A stretch of 64,000 bases of DNA from Treponema sp. (lineage in GTDB: Bacteria > Spirochaetota > Spirochaetia > Treponematales > Treponemataceae): NCBI GenBank assembly GCA_017619795.1, contig JAFZRP010000035.1, forward strand, positions 1-64,000, in the 5' to 3' direction. The position numbers were made by a program, and so were the translations under genes. Shown here one piece after another: positions 51,993 through 61,521 of the stretch. Under the pieces are notes generated by a model. The model searched no databases. It was given only the letters and a program-made list of their open reading frames with translations, and had not been told where the DNA came from. Numbering within the stretch: the stretch's first letter is position 1; each line of letters begins with the position of its first letter.

Positions 51993-52852
51993 GGGGTAGG
52001 GGTTAAGGCTTCAGAGACCTTAATCTGTTCCTGTAACTCAAGTACTCTTTCCAGAGGAAGTCCAGTACATCGGGAAATTTTTTCTGGAGAATCGCCTTCT
52101 TTAAGGAATGCGGTTGCATCTTCCTCAGCTTTTTCCTGTTTACCTTTGGCTTCTCCGTCACGGAATGAGTAAGCCAGATATCTTTCAAATTCCATAAACT
52201 GTTTCCTCCACAGAGTATTGTGTTTTGCATCTTCTACAAGCTTTGAAATCCTGTCTGCAAAATCATCAGAGCTTTCGTTTGAAGTTACAAGCTTTAAGAA
52301 CGCTTTCTGTCTCTCATCAAGTATTTTATCATAGTTTTCGGCAATGAAAAAGTATTTATATGTGCGGTCATTCAGTTTTATTTCTGGATTCTGAATACAA
52401 AGATTTTCAAAAGTGTATTTTGCAAGACCTTTGTGGAAAATGTCTGTAAGACAGATAAAAATTATATAACTGTCTTTCAAACTCTTATAATTTTCGCCGG
52501 AATTAAGCTCCTGAATATCAAGAACTCCCTGATAATACCTGCTGCGTTCCGGCAATTCTCCCGTGTCGGTGGTCTGCATTTCAAGATTAAAGGCTCGTGT
52601 AGCCCCAACTGCATACACGTCCATACGGATTCCCTTTTTACCATAATCAATAAGGATTTCTTCTTCTGTACTCATTTCAATGTGATCAATCTGAATCTGT
52701 AACAGGATTTCAAGAAGCTCTTTACAGACGTCAGGATTGTTGTGCATGACTTTGTAGAAGATGAAGTTGTTAGCGATTGTAGCTCTTTTCCATTTTTCCT
52801 CCGGGGTGAGGTTTGCCTCATTAGTTGGGCTCTGATTGTTAAGTTGACTCAT
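51989..52852 (-). CDS. Rpn-family (PD-(D/E)XK) recombination-promoting nuclease / putative transposase
   Basis: The 287-residue protein resembles the Rpn / PF12784 group of PD-(D/E)XK nucleases. The active-site core is IRMDVYAVGATRAFNLEMQ, giving Asp78, Glu91 and Gln93, followed by RSRYYQGVLDIQELNSGENY and SYIIFICLTDIF. The C-terminal part is helical and acidic (GEAKGKQEKAEEDATAFLKEG, then a short helix-turn-helix-like EKISRCTGLPLERVLELQEQI), as usual for these proteins. ATG 52852 is preferred, with GCGGAGGA in front, over a longer in-frame start at 52891. No inverted repeats or target-site duplications flank it, so mobility is not shown. Its 3' end holds the aro promoter. Confidence 0.78.
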   Translation of the reverse strand: MSQLNNQSPTNEANLTPEEKWKRATIANNFIFYKVMHNNPDVCKELLEILLQIQIDHIEMSTEEEILIDYGKKGIRMDVYAVGATRAFNLEMQTTDTGELPERSRYYQGVLDIQELNSGENYKSLKDSYIIFICLTDIFHKGLAKYTFENLCIQNPEIKLNDRTYKYFFIAENYDKILDERQKAFLKLVTSNESSDDFADRISKLVEDAKHNTLWRKQFMEFERYLAYSFRDGEAKGKQEKAEEDATAFLKEGDSPEKISRCTGLPLERVLELQEQIKVSEALTPTP

Positions 52853-53003
52853 AATAAGTCCTCCGCAAATATTTTTTTTGTGGGAAATCATTAAAGTTCC
52901 CTAAACAAAAATATGGAATGAAAGACTTATTTATTGGAAAAATCTTATACTATAATATACGCAAAACTTGAAGAAAATAGGAAATTTTTTAAGAAAAAAC
53001 GAT

Positions 53004-53034
53004 TAAATCATAATCATATTTTCTAAATCATAAT
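53004..53034. repeat. Direct repeat TAAATCATAAT x2
   Basis: TAAATCATAAT occurs at 53004-53014 and 53024-53034, exactly 20 bases apart, upstream of the promoter at 53072-53080. The two-turn spacing suggests a protein-binding site. The surrounding intergenic stretch 52853-53086 holds nothing else I could identify. Confidence 0.3.
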
Positions 53035-53071
53035 AGAAGAAAAAATCTCTGTTCCTATACACTCGTTTTTT

Positions 53072-53080
53072 TGCTATAAT
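53072..53080 (+). promoter_or_regulatory. Extended -10 promoter, leaderless
   Basis: TGCTATAAT (53072-53080) is a TGN-extended consensus -10 box. The ATG at 53087 is six bases further, exactly where transcription should begin, and no ribosome-binding site exists. Confidence 0.6.
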
Positions 53081-53086
53081 GATTTT

Positions 53087-53569
53087 ATGTTCAAGAATTA
53101 TCTGTGGATTTTTTTTATTTCGATGGTGCCGCTGATTGAGCTTCGAGGTGCAATTCCTGTTTCGCAGGCGCTGCAGATGCCGATCATTCCATCGTATATT
53201 GTTTGTATTATCGGGAATATGATTCCTGTTCCAATTGTTTATCTTTTTGCACGGAAGTTTCTGGAATGGGGACAGGATAAAAAAGTAATAGGTGGAATCT
53301 GTCGGTTCTTTTTGACTAAAGGAACAGCGGCTGGAGAGAAATTGCAGTCAAAGGCGGGAAGGGGGATTTTTGTTGCGCTTCTGCTTTTTGTAGGAATCCC
53401 TTTGCCTGGAACAGGCGCCTGGACTGGAACCCTGGCTGCGAGCCTTCTTGATATGAAGTTTAAGGAAACTGTGATTGCCGTAATGCTTGGTGTTCTTCTT
53501 GCAGGTTTGATAATGATGGCGGCTTCGCTTGGTTTATTCACTGCGCTTTTTGCGTTGTTTAAACATTAA
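53087..53569 (+). CDS. Small multidrug-export-type membrane protein (COG2426 family)
   Basis: The 160-residue protein has about four membrane segments and the family signature MVPLIELRGAIPVSQAL near the start, FVGIPLPGTGAWTGTLAASLL in the middle and AVMLGVLLAGLIMM near the end. The family (PF06695) is annotated as small multidrug export, but transport is poorly established. It is probably translated from a leaderless mRNA. Fourteen bases separate it from the AEC transporter gene. Confidence 0.8.
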   Translation: MFKNYLWIFFISMVPLIELRGAIPVSQALQMPIIPSYIVCIIGNMIPVPIVYLFARKFLEWGQDKKVIGGICRFFLTKGTAAGEKLQSKAGRGIFVALLLFVGIPLPGTGAWTGTLAASLLDMKFKETVIAVMLGVLLAGLIMMAASLGLFTALFALFKH

Positions 53570-53583
53570 ACCTGGAGAGTAAA

Positions 53584-54543
53584 ATGTATTTACTTGTTCT
53601 AAAACAGCTTGCAATTATGGCTTTGATTGTTGTGGGCGGTTTTATTTTTGCAAAAATTACTAAAGCCGGTCAGACAGAGCAGAAGTTTTTAAGCAAACTG
53701 CTGCTTTATTTTGTAAATCCCTGCCTTGTTATAAGCTCGTTTAATCTTGATTTTGATGCCGTTAAACTCAGACAGTTTGGTTTTGTTGCCTTTATTTCCC
53801 TAATAATTCACGGCGTGATGATTTGTGTTGCGCTTTTGTGTACCCTGCGCCGCAAACACGAAAATGGCGCACATGGGGATTTAGTGAGCATAGACAGAGT
53901 TGCAACTGTTTTTACTAACTGCGGCTTTGTTGGCATCCCTCTGATTCGCGGTGTATTTGGTGATGAAGGTGTTTTTTATCTGATGGGCTACCTTGTTATT
54001 TTCAATGTTTTCCTGTGGACCTATGGCTACTATCAGATGTGCGGAACTGTAAACCTTAAAAAGATTATTACGAATCCTAACATAATTGCGGTTATTCTTG
54101 GTATTATAATTTTCTGCATGCCGTTTAAGCTTCCGTTCTTTATCATCAAGCCTATTTCTATGATTGGCGACTTAAATACTGCAACCTCAATGATTTTGAT
54201 TGGTATTCTGTTTGCCGACTTTAAGCTGCCAAAAGACAGCACTGGAAAAGCATGGGCTATGCAGCTTACCTGGGTAACCGTTTGTCGTCTTGTTATTTGT
54301 GTTGCAGTAAATATTCTTGTTCTGTTTGCCGCTTCAAAGATTTTTGCAAATATGGCAGACATAAGAATGATGCTTTTTGTAATTTTAATCTGTTCAGCTT
54401 GTCCTTCTGCTACGAGTGTTCCAAGTCTTTCTGTACTGTTTAATAAGAATGTTTCGTATGCAAGTCTGGTTGTTTCAATTTCAAGCTTGTTCTGCATTTT
54501 TACTGTTCCAACATTTGTAGCAATTGCAGAAATGATAATGTGA
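53584..54543 (+). CDS. AEC-family (auxin efflux carrier type) transporter
   Basis: The 319-residue membrane protein has about ten hydrophobic segments in two halves. Family landmarks include KLLLYFVNPCLVISSF, TVFTNCGFVGIPLIRGVFG and SACPSATSVPSLSVLFNKN. Bacterial AEC members often carry organic acids such as malate; the substrate is unknown here. GGAGAG precedes the ATG. It is probably cotranscribed with the small membrane protein upstream. Confidence 0.85.
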   Translation: MYLLVLKQLAIMALIVVGGFIFAKITKAGQTEQKFLSKLLLYFVNPCLVISSFNLDFDAVKLRQFGFVAFISLIIHGVMICVALLCTLRRKHENGAHGDLVSIDRVATVFTNCGFVGIPLIRGVFGDEGVFYLMGYLVIFNVFLWTYGYYQMCGTVNLKKIITNPNIIAVILGIIIFCMPFKLPFFIIKPISMIGDLNTATSMILIGILFADFKLPKDSTGKAWAMQLTWVTVCRLVICVAVNILVLFAASKIFANMADIRMMLFVILICSACPSATSVPSLSVLFNKNVSYASLVVSISSLFCIFTVPTFVAIAEMIM

Positions 54544-54567
54544 CTTCCCCCTTTATGACAATTAGAG

Positions 54568-54573
54568 TATAAT
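54568..54573 (+). promoter_or_regulatory. -10 box of argC promoter, near-leaderless
   Basis: A consensus TATAAT (54568-54573) ends seven bases before the argC ATG (54581). The -35 region (TTCCCC at 54545-54550, 17 bases ahead) is poor. No ribosome-binding site is visible before the ATG. Confidence 0.45.
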
Positions 54574-54580
54574 TCCGAAT

Positions 54581-55525
54581 ATGAAATACAAAGTTTTTAT
54601 TGATGGAAAAGAGGGCACTACTGGCCTTAAGATTTTTGAACGTTTTGAAAAAAGAAATGATATTGAGATTTTAACTGCTGACGAAGATAAGCGAAAAGAT
54701 CCTGCAGAAAGGGCTAAGCTTATAAATGCGTCTGACATAACTTTTTTGTGTCTGCCGGATGCTGCGGCAATTGAGTCGGCTCAGCTTTGTACAAATCCGA
54801 ATACAATTATTATAGATGCTTCGACTGCACACCGTGTAAATCCTCAGTGGGCATATGGCTTTCCTGAGTTGGATAAGACTTTCCGCGAGAAGATTGTTTC
54901 TTCAAAGCGTATTGCAGTTCCAGGGTGTTATGCTAGTGGAACTATTGCAATCTGCTATCCACTGGTAAAGTCTGGAATTATGCCGGCTGATTATCCTGTT
55001 GTGGTTCATGCAGTGAGTGGTTATTCCGGAGCTGGTAAAAAGGCAATTGCTCAGTACGAGGCTGACGATCGAGATAAGGGACTTGATTCTCCGCGTTTGT
55101 ATGCGCTTACTCAAATGCACAAGCATCTTCCAGAGATGAAGCTTATTTCAGGGCTTACTTACGAGCCTGTTTTTAATCCGTATATCTGCGATTATTATCA
55201 GGGAATGACTGTTACAGTTGGACTTCATTCAAGACTGCTAGCCAAAAAGGTAACTGCCCGCGATGTACACGAAATGTTTGCGTCTCATTACGAGGGCTGT
55301 CGTTTTGTAAAGGTGGCCGGCTTTATGGGAGAAGGGGTACTTACCGAGCAGTTTATTCCTGCAAATACCCTGGCCGGTACTAATGAAATGCAGATTTTTG
55401 TGTATGGCAACGACGATAGAATAATGATTACCACCCGATTCGACAATCTTGGAAAGGGAGCTTCGGGAGCTGCCGTACAGTGTATGAACATAGTAATGGG
55501 TGTTGACGAAGGAACTGGATTATAA
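54581..55525 (+). CDS. argC: N-acetyl-gamma-glutamyl-phosphate reductase, short (type 2) form
   Basis: ArgC reduces N-acetylglutamyl phosphate to the semialdehyde in arginine synthesis. The 314-residue protein has the compact type 2 layout. It begins KYKVFIDGKEGTTGLKIFERF with the NADP-binding loop, has the catalytic Cys in VPGCYASGTIAICYPLV, then HAVSGYSGAGKKAI and NLGKGASGAAVQCMNI. No other arg genes are nearby. The start lacks a ribosome-binding site and lies seven bases after a consensus -10 box. Confidence 0.9.
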   Translation: MKYKVFIDGKEGTTGLKIFERFEKRNDIEILTADEDKRKDPAERAKLINASDITFLCLPDAAAIESAQLCTNPNTIIIDASTAHRVNPQWAYGFPELDKTFREKIVSSKRIAVPGCYASGTIAICYPLVKSGIMPADYPVVVHAVSGYSGAGKKAIAQYEADDRDKGLDSPRLYALTQMHKHLPEMKLISGLTYEPVFNPYICDYYQGMTVTVGLHSRLLAKKVTARDVHEMFASHYEGCRFVKVAGFMGEGVLTEQFIPANTLAGTNEMQIFVYGNDDRIMITTRFDNLGKGASGAAVQCMNIVMGVDEGTGL

Positions 55526-55549
55526 GACATCTTTAAAAAGGAGAAATAA

Positions 55550-56311
55550 ATGGCAAAGAAAAAAACAAAATCTAAAATAAAGATGAAGTTAAATTATGAT
55601 GCACCTGTTACTATCATATTCACTTTGCTTTCTGTTTTGCTGTTTGTTCTTGATTGGTTTTTGCTTAAGAATAAGCTTAATTCAACAATCCTTATTACTC
55701 CTACCTGCGACGGTGAGTTCCAGTTCAGTTTTAAATCCTTTTTCAGCTATTTACGCCTGTTCCTGTATGTTTTTGGCAGCGGAGACGCACTGTCTTTTTT
55801 TGCAAAACTTGTAATAATTTCTCTGCTTGGTTCCGCAATGGAAGAACGCTACGGTTCAATGGTAATCGGTATTATGATTTTTGTTGCAACAATTTTTACC
55901 GGAGTTCTTTCTGCGTGCTGCTGTAAGCTTCCGTTTTCCGGTTCAGATGCAGTTGTGTTTATGCTTATATTGCTTGATATGCTTTTCCATATTTCCAAAA
56001 AAGCAATCTCTGTTTCATCTGCGCTTGCAACTTGTCTTTTTATTGCCTGCCAGTTTATTCAAAAAAATCCGAACGGTACAGTTGGAGTGTTGATTATTCT
56101 TGCGGGCGGCTTATGCGGCAGTCTGTTTGCATTTATGGCTTCTCCAAAATCACGAGCTCGGAAAACAGGCGGAGATAGTGGAGCTTCAAAATCAGCAAAA
56201 AAGAAGGAAGACTCAAAGTCTGCTTCCGATGCATACGCTTATTCTGCACCGACTGTTTCTGCTAAAGACAGCAGCAGTGATGAAACGGTTGTTGGTTCAA
56301 TAAAGTTCTAG
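55550..56311 (+). CDS. Rhomboid-like membrane protein lacking the catalytic His
   Basis: The 253-residue protein has six or so membrane segments arranged like a rhomboid intramembrane protease. The loop-4 Ser is present (LPFSGSDAVVF, Ser130), and MEERYGS (98-103) resembles the family L1 region. The last helix has ILAGGLCGSLFAF where active rhomboids have AHLGG, so the catalytic His position is Leu184. It should be a proteolytically inactive rhomboid-like protein, though a distant family is possible. The C-terminal 55 residues are a Lys/Ser-rich tail. AAGGAG precedes the ATG. It lies 24 bases after argC and six bases from the convergent chemoreceptor gene. Confidence 0.6.
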   Translation: MAKKKTKSKIKMKLNYDAPVTIIFTLLSVLLFVLDWFLLKNKLNSTILITPTCDGEFQFSFKSFFSYLRLFLYVFGSGDALSFFAKLVIISLLGSAMEERYGSMVIGIMIFVATIFTGVLSACCCKLPFSGSDAVVFMLILLDMLFHISKKAISVSSALATCLFIACQFIQKNPNGTVGVLIILAGGLCGSLFAFMASPKSRARKTGGDSGASKSAKKKEDSKSASDAYAYSAPTVSAKDSSSDETVVGSIKF

Positions 56312-56317
56312 AAAGCC

Positions 56318-58471
56318 TTATACTTGGAACTGATCAACCTGCTTTCCAATTTCTGCAATTGAGCCTTCCATTAAAGTAGAAATCTCTGAAAGTGCATCGC
56401 CGGTAGCATTGATTCTTTCGGCACCGTTACCCATTGCAGTCATACTGTTTTTCATTTCTTTTGTCTTTTCTTGCAAAGTAGAAACTTCTTCTATAATAAC
56501 ACGGCTGTCGGAGTTCATTTCCTGAGAAGCCTTTTGTACCTGTTGAGTACTGTCATTCATGCCATGGAGAGCTTCTGTAATCTGTGCTGAACCAGACTGC
56601 TGTTCTGTCATAGCGGCTTTTATCTGCTGAACTAGGGTGTCAATTTCGTGGATTTCGGTTGTAAGATTTGCATAGCCCTGAACGCCAGTTTGTGTTGCTT
56701 GTACAACATTTGCAATTGCTTCCTGGATTCGGTTGAGCTGGTCTCCAATTGTTTTTGACTGAGAAGAGGATGTTTCACTCAGCTTTCGGATTTCGTCAGC
56801 AACTACAGCAAAGCCTTTTCCAGCCTCTCCTGCGTGTGCCGCCTCAATTGCAGCGTTCATAGCGAGAAGGTTTGTCTGTTCCGCAATATTTGCAATAACT
56901 GTATTTGCTTCGCTCAAAAGCTTAGACTGATTATCAATTTCGTAAATCTGTTCCTGTAACTGCTCCTGTGTTCTTGCACCTGTCTGCGCATCAGATTCAA
57001 GAGTACTAAAGGAATGAGCCATTTTATCGATAGAGCGGTTTACTTCGCTTATGTTTCCAATCATCTGCTCTACAGCTGTTGAAGCACCCTGAACAGATTC
57101 TGCCTGCTGTGTAACAAGAGCTTCCTGAGAATGAATCATTTCAAGGATTTTTTCTATGCTCTGAGAAGTCTGCTCAACGCTTGTATTCTGACTAAGCAAA
57201 TCGTTGCCTAAGGTCTGAATGCTTTTGTTTATCTGAGAAATTGCGTCCATTGCATCATCTGTTGTGTAAGCAAGCTTTGAACCAGCTGTATTAAGAGAAG
57301 CCTTAGACTGCTTCATGCTCTTAATAATTTCCTGCAGCTTTTCATAGAATACATTAAAGCTTGTAGCAACATCACCAATTTCATCATTAGCTTTAACTTT
57401 AATTCTCTTTGAAAGATTTGCGTTGCCCTTTGCAATTTGTTCTGTAGTTTCGCTGATGCTGTCGCGGATTGTTTTAAGCGGGCGAATAATGCTTCTTGTA
57501 ATAAGTGCGATTATGATGGAAATGATTATTCCAAAAACAGCACAAATAAGGATTGTTGCACCTAAGGTTCTGTAGAAGGCTGCAAAAACAATTTCTCTAG
57601 GGCAGAAGGCTACAATCTGATAGCCGGTTTTTCTATTTGTTACGTATTCTGTAAAATAGGTTTTATCTTCAATTTTAATACTTCCGGTAGTAGTTGATGA
57701 TGAAAGGTAATCCTTTAATTCAGGAATGCCGATTTCTGTAATATTCTTAAAATTGTTTTTATTTTTGCTTGTGTCGGCAAGAATTGTTCCATCCTTCTGA
57801 ACCATCATAACAAAGCTGCCTTTACCAAAATCCATAGATTCCAGAATGCCTGTGAGTGTATCCAGTGAAACTTCTATAGAAGCGTTTCCAATAAAGTTTT
57901 TCTTAGAATCATAAGCGCAGCGGGTAATACCAACTACAGTTGCACCAACAGTTGAAGCAAATGCATCTGTAATCATAACCTTGCCGTTTCCTTTTGAAGC
58001 AGTTTCGTACCAGCCTCGCTTTCTAGGATCGTAACCGCCGCTCATTGAGCTGTCAAAATTGGTTGCGTATCCGCCCCATTTTGTTCCTATGTATATTTCT
58101 GCAATATCAGGATCATTATTTGCAAAGGATTTACATACCTTCCTGATTTCTTCTTCTACAGGGCTTTTTTTATAACCAAGAATCTGAATTGTTCCGGTTT
58201 CGTTTACAAACGAATGAATTGTTTCATCGCTTGCTTTTACTGCATCGGATTCGGCAAAAACATTAAGCTCAACTTCCTTTGCGTTAAAGAACATTGTTAT
58301 TGAATCCGAAAACTCGGAAAGCTCTGTGGAAGCGCTGCTGTAAAAGTTTTCCAGACTGTTTTTGGAAAAGAAAATGCCGGTTGTTATTGCAGAAACTGCT
58401 ACGATTGTAATGATTATGATTATTGAACTGATTGAAACTTTAGTTGATAACGAAATCTTTCGGTTTTTCAT
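56318..58471 (-). CDS. Methyl-accepting chemotaxis protein with dCache sensor
   Basis: The 717-residue receptor has a first membrane segment at about residues 14-36, a periplasmic double-Cache domain ([46 protein letters not shown]), and a second membrane segment near 300-320. A HAMP domain follows, then a long signalling domain with the hairpin tip [36 protein letters not shown], which contacts CheA and CheW. The RKRGWY motif suggests an amino-acid or amine-type Cache ligand, which is inference. The C terminus lacks a CheR-tethering pentapeptide. It is monocistronic, with a GGAG ribosome-binding site. Confidence 0.93.
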   Translation of the reverse strand: MKNRKISLSTKVSISSIIIIITIVAVSAITTGIFFSKNSLENFYSSASTELSEFSDSITMFFNAKEVELNVFAESDAVKASDETIHSFVNETGTIQILGYKKSPVEEEIRKVCKSFANNDPDIAEIYIGTKWGGYATNFDSSMSGGYDPRKRGWYETASKGNGKVMITDAFASTVGATVVGITRCAYDSKKNFIGNASIEVSLDTLTGILESMDFGKGSFVMMVQKDGTILADTSKNKNNFKNITEIGIPELKDYLSSSTTTGSIKIEDKTYFTEYVTNRKTGYQIVAFCPREIVFAAFYRTLGATILICAVFGIIISIIIALITRSIIRPLKTIRDSISETTEQIAKGNANLSKRIKVKANDEIGDVATSFNVFYEKLQEIIKSMKQSKASLNTAGSKLAYTTDDAMDAISQINKSIQTLGNDLLSQNTSVEQTSQSIEKILEMIHSQEALVTQQAESVQGASTAVEQMIGNISEVNRSIDKMAHSFSTLESDAQTGARTQEQLQEQIYEIDNQSKLLSEANTVIANIAEQTNLLAMNAAIEAAHAGEAGKGFAVVADEIRKLSETSSSQSKTIGDQLNRIQEAIANVVQATQTGVQGYANLTTEIHEIDTLVQQIKAAMTEQQSGSAQITEALHGMNDSTQQVQKASQEMNSDSRVIIEEVSTLQEKTKEMKNSMTAMGNGAERINATGDALSEISTLMEGSIAEIGKQVDQFQV

Positions 58472-58540
58472 AAAAGCTCCTGTAGTTGCAGATTGTTTCT
58501 TCTATAATAATATATTATATACCCATTTGGTATTTTTGTG

Positions 58541-58569
58541 GAGACAAAAAAAGTGTTATAAGGCATAAT
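58541..58569 (+). promoter_or_regulatory. Promoter of the M13 peptidase gene, near-leaderless
   Basis: GAGACA (58541-58546) and CATAAT (58564-58569) are separated by 17 bases. The ATG at 58579 is nine bases beyond, with no ribosome-binding site. Confidence 0.45.
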
Positions 58570-58578
58570 GAGCATATT

Positions 58579-60534
58579 ATGAAAAGGAATAAAATAATTT
58601 CTTTTATTACAGCTGTTTTGTTTGTGCTGCAATTTCAATCTCCGGCATTTGCTAAGAAAAAACAATGGATAAATTCAAACATAGATGGAAATATTCTTCC
58701 AAAAAAGCCTCGTCTGCAGGATGATTTTTTTCAGGCGATTAATTATGAAGCTTTACGTGATGTGCAGATACCACCTCATGTAGACCGCGTAAGCTATGGA
58801 ACCGATGCGCTTGAAGTTATAGACAAACAGCTGCTTTCAATTGTGAAAGCTGATGCTGTGGGTAAGAATACGACTGGTACCGTGGGCGCGGAGGAAAAGG
58901 TTTTAAGTGAGTTTTATAATAAAAGCATAAACTGGGAAAAAAGAAATGCGGACGGAATAAAGCCGCTGCTCAATATCATCAGCAAAATTAATTCAGTAAA
59001 CAGTATTGCAGAGTTTGAAGAGCTTTTTTTTGATGAACAGGTCAGACCGTTTCTTCTTTTTGGAGCAGATTTGCAGGTTGTCAGCGGAATGTGGCATATA
59101 CCTGTTTTTGGAGTAAACTTATGCTTTAAGGACAATAATGAGGTGCCGCCAGATTTTTATGAAAAAATGCTGATCCGATGCGGTTTTGATGAAGCTGAAT
59201 CTAAAAGACTTGTAAAGCTTGCGCAGGATTTTGAAACAAAGTATTCAGAAATTGAAGTTAACAAAGGAGAGCTTTTTTATAAAAATAATCCTAATCCTGC
59301 AGTTGACGGGCTTCCTGTCGTTAAACTTATGGAAGCAATGGGAGTAGGTCAACTTTCTATGTATTCATTGGGCGAAACTGAACGGCTCACGGTATTGGCT
59401 TCCATTTATAATCAGGAAAACCTTGAAGCAATAAAGACTCTGTGTTTGTGCAGGCTTTTTTTGAAAAGTGCAGATTATCTGGATAAGCAGGTGTATGATA
59501 TTGTTCAGGCTTATAGGGCGGAAGCAAAAGGAATCTCAATGGTTTATACAGACGAGCAGCTCGGTCTTGATTACTTAAAAAATGCTCTTCCAAAGCTGCT
59601 TGGAAAAATCTGGGTAAAAAAATATTTTCCTAAGGAAATAAAAGACGATGTTACACAGCTTTTGGAGTGCATTATTGAAGAGTATGTAAAACAGCTTTGT
59701 GACTGGGATTATGTTTCTTCGGGAACCGGTTATAATGCAGCTCAGATTTTAAAGAAGGCTATTGTTTTGATTGGAGCGCAAAATCGCTTTGATGATTATT
59801 CAACCTTGTATGATGAGTTTGCTGCAATTGATGGAACAGGTGGTGAAGCTTCTCTGTTTGATTTGTATGTAAAGATTTTGAATTATGAGAAGAAACTTCA
59901 GGCGAAAAAATGTTTTGAGACAGTTAATCCGGATGAATATGAAATTGATATTGCACCTTATATTTTCAATGCATATTATAATGGCGGATTGAACACAATC
60001 ACTATTCTTGCAGGTTTTATAAACGGAATCGGTTATAAAGTTGATATGAGTATAGAAGAAAAACTCTCGTATCTTGGCATGACAATTGCGCATGAGATGA
60101 GCCATTCTTTTTGCACAAAAGAAGGTATAGGCTTTAGCAGATGGAAAAACGATGATTATCAGAAGCTTCAGGACAAGTTTGAAGAAGTTGCAGATTACTT
60201 TTATTCTTTTGAGATTCTAAAAGGAACGCGCTGCAAAAAAGAGTGTGTATACGAAGCTTCTGCTGATTTGTTTGGAATGTCGATTATGCTCAAATTTGCC
60301 AAACAATATCCTGATTTTGATTACAAATATTTTTTTGAATGTTACGCCAAGGAAAGCTTGTTTAAGATGCACGAAGACAGGTTCAAATATATGATTTCGA
60401 TTGATAATCATCCGCCGTATTATCTTAGAGTAAATGCAGTGCTTCAGCAGTTTGAAGAATTTTACGAAGCCTTTGATATAAAGAAGGGTGACGGGATGTA
60501 TCTTGCAGAAATGAAGAGGATAAAATTATTTTGA
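58579..60534 (+). CDS. M13-family (neprilysin-type) metallopeptidase
   Basis: The 651-residue precursor has a signal peptide (FITAVLFVLQFQSPAFA), so it acts outside the cytoplasm. The M13 pattern is complete: QDDFFQAINYE near the start, the zinc motif HEMSH (505-509), the third ligand Glu559 in YEASAD, and the C-terminal IDNHPPYYLRVNAVLQQFEEFYEAFDIKKGDGMY. Family members cleave short peptides. ATG 58579 is preferred over an upstream frame start at 58486, which would add non-signal sequence. Its stop overlaps the next gene start by three bases. Confidence 0.88.
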   Translation: MKRNKIISFITAVLFVLQFQSPAFAKKKQWINSNIDGNILPKKPRLQDDFFQAINYEALRDVQIPPHVDRVSYGTDALEVIDKQLLSIVKADAVGKNTTGTVGAEEKVLSEFYNKSINWEKRNADGIKPLLNIISKINSVNSIAEFEELFFDEQVRPFLLFGADLQVVSGMWHIPVFGVNLCFKDNNEVPPDFYEKMLIRCGFDEAESKRLVKLAQDFETKYSEIEVNKGELFYKNNPNPAVDGLPVVKLMEAMGVGQLSMYSLGETERLTVLASIYNQENLEAIKTLCLCRLFLKSADYLDKQVYDIVQAYRAEAKGISMVYTDEQLGLDYLKNALPKLLGKIWVKKYFPKEIKDDVTQLLECIIEEYVKQLCDWDYVSSGTGYNAAQILKKAIVLIGAQNRFDDYSTLYDEFAAIDGTGGEASLFDLYVKILNYEKKLQAKKCFETVNPDEYEIDIAPYIFNAYYNGGLNTITILAGFINGIGYKVDMSIEEKLSYLGMTIAHEMSHSFCTKEGIGFSRWKNDDYQKLQDKFEEVADYFYSFEILKGTRCKKECVYEASADLFGMSIMLKFAKQYPDFDYKYFFECYAKESLFKMHEDRFKYMISIDNHPPYYLRVNAVLQQFEEFYEAFDIKKGDGMYLAEMKRIKLF

Positions 60535-61502
60535 AAAGGTTTAGACACATTATCATTTTGATTTTTATAGGATTGTTCTTTTTTAGTAATGCGGCGTTTG
60601 CAGAAAAGCTAAAGCTGCTTTCGCTTAATATGGGGGCCAAGGGACGAACTGCAGCACTGATTGCCGATATGATTGATGAGTCGGGAGCGGATATTGTATT
60701 CCTCCAGGAAGTTTGGGTAAAGCCACCTGAAAATTCTGCCTTGAACAGAATGGTCGGACGGCTTGGAAAAGACTGGGCATTTGTTACGAGCTCTTCTTAT
60801 GCGCTTATGGAAATGCAATATAAGGGCGAGGAAACTTACAAAACAGGCGGTTACGCTCAGAACAATGCAATCTTATATAATAGAAAAAAGCTTTCTGCTA
60901 CAGATTTTGCCGATGAGCTTGGCTTTACTGATTTTGATGGAGAATACCTGTTTGATAAAAACAATGTACAGGTGGTAGCCTTTAAGCTGGCTGGAACTCC
61001 TTCATCATCATCTTACGATTTGTATGCAATTAACGTACACCTTCCGTATAATGATTACCAGCATCGTATGCGGGATCTGGAAACACTGGAAAAGCTGTAC
61101 GCAAAGTATAAGCGTTCTGCAGCACTTGTTATTGCCGGAGATTTTAACTTAAACCGCTCTGTGCTCACTGCGCGCAATTTTGATTTTGTGGATGGCAGCA
61201 AAAGATGGTTTTCTGATCCGAATTATGGGATTGCCACAACAGTTTCTCCAAGCAACAAGGACTATGCAATTTTTGTGAATGATTATGACCATTTTATCTA
61301 TAATAAAAAAGCGAAGATTGCAGAAGAAATGCACAGGGCTTTTTCAGAGGACAAGGCTTCTGAAGCAAGCGGTTTTTATGATGCAAGAAAACGGAGCAGC
61401 GATATAATCCGTTTTGGTAAAAATGTGTATACTCGAGGCGTTGATTATAGAGAAGCGGTTTCTGATCATATACCGATTATGTTGGCGGTAGAGGTGGAGT
61501 AA
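60531..61502 (+). CDS. Secreted endonuclease/exonuclease/phosphatase-family protein
   Basis: The 323-residue precursor starts at TTG 60531, overlapping the M13 gene stop (TTGA), with GAGGA eleven bases ahead. A signal peptide follows (HIIILIFIGLFFFSNAAFA). The catalytic domain shows KLLSLNMG, the metal Glu in IVFLQEVW, AINVHLPYNDYQHRMRDLE, VIAGDFNLNR, and DHIPIML at the end, all typical of the DNase I / sphingomyelinase / inositol phosphatase fold. A phosphodiesterase outside the cytoplasm is expected. A virulence role as a sphingomyelinase cannot be told from a nuclease here. It is probably coupled to the peptidase gene. Confidence 0.82.
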   Translation: MKRFRHIIILIFIGLFFFSNAAFAEKLKLLSLNMGAKGRTAALIADMIDESGADIVFLQEVWVKPPENSALNRMVGRLGKDWAFVTSSSYALMEMQYKGEETYKTGGYAQNNAILYNRKKLSATDFADELGFTDFDGEYLFDKNNVQVVAFKLAGTPSSSSYDLYAINVHLPYNDYQHRMRDLETLEKLYAKYKRSAALVIAGDFNLNRSVLTARNFDFVDGSKRWFSDPNYGIATTVSPSNKDYAIFVNDYDHFIYNKKAKIAEEMHRAFSEDKASEASGFYDARKRSSDIIRFGKNVYTRGVDYREAVSDHIPIMLAVEVE

Positions 61503-61521
61503 AAAAGGGGAAGATAGTTTC

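Noticed and set aside
51989..52852. Insertion sequence or transposon carrying the Rpn-type gene
   Set aside because: Rpn proteins are labelled putative transposases, but no terminal inverted repeats or target duplications flank the gene, and the aro promoter lies in its 3' end.
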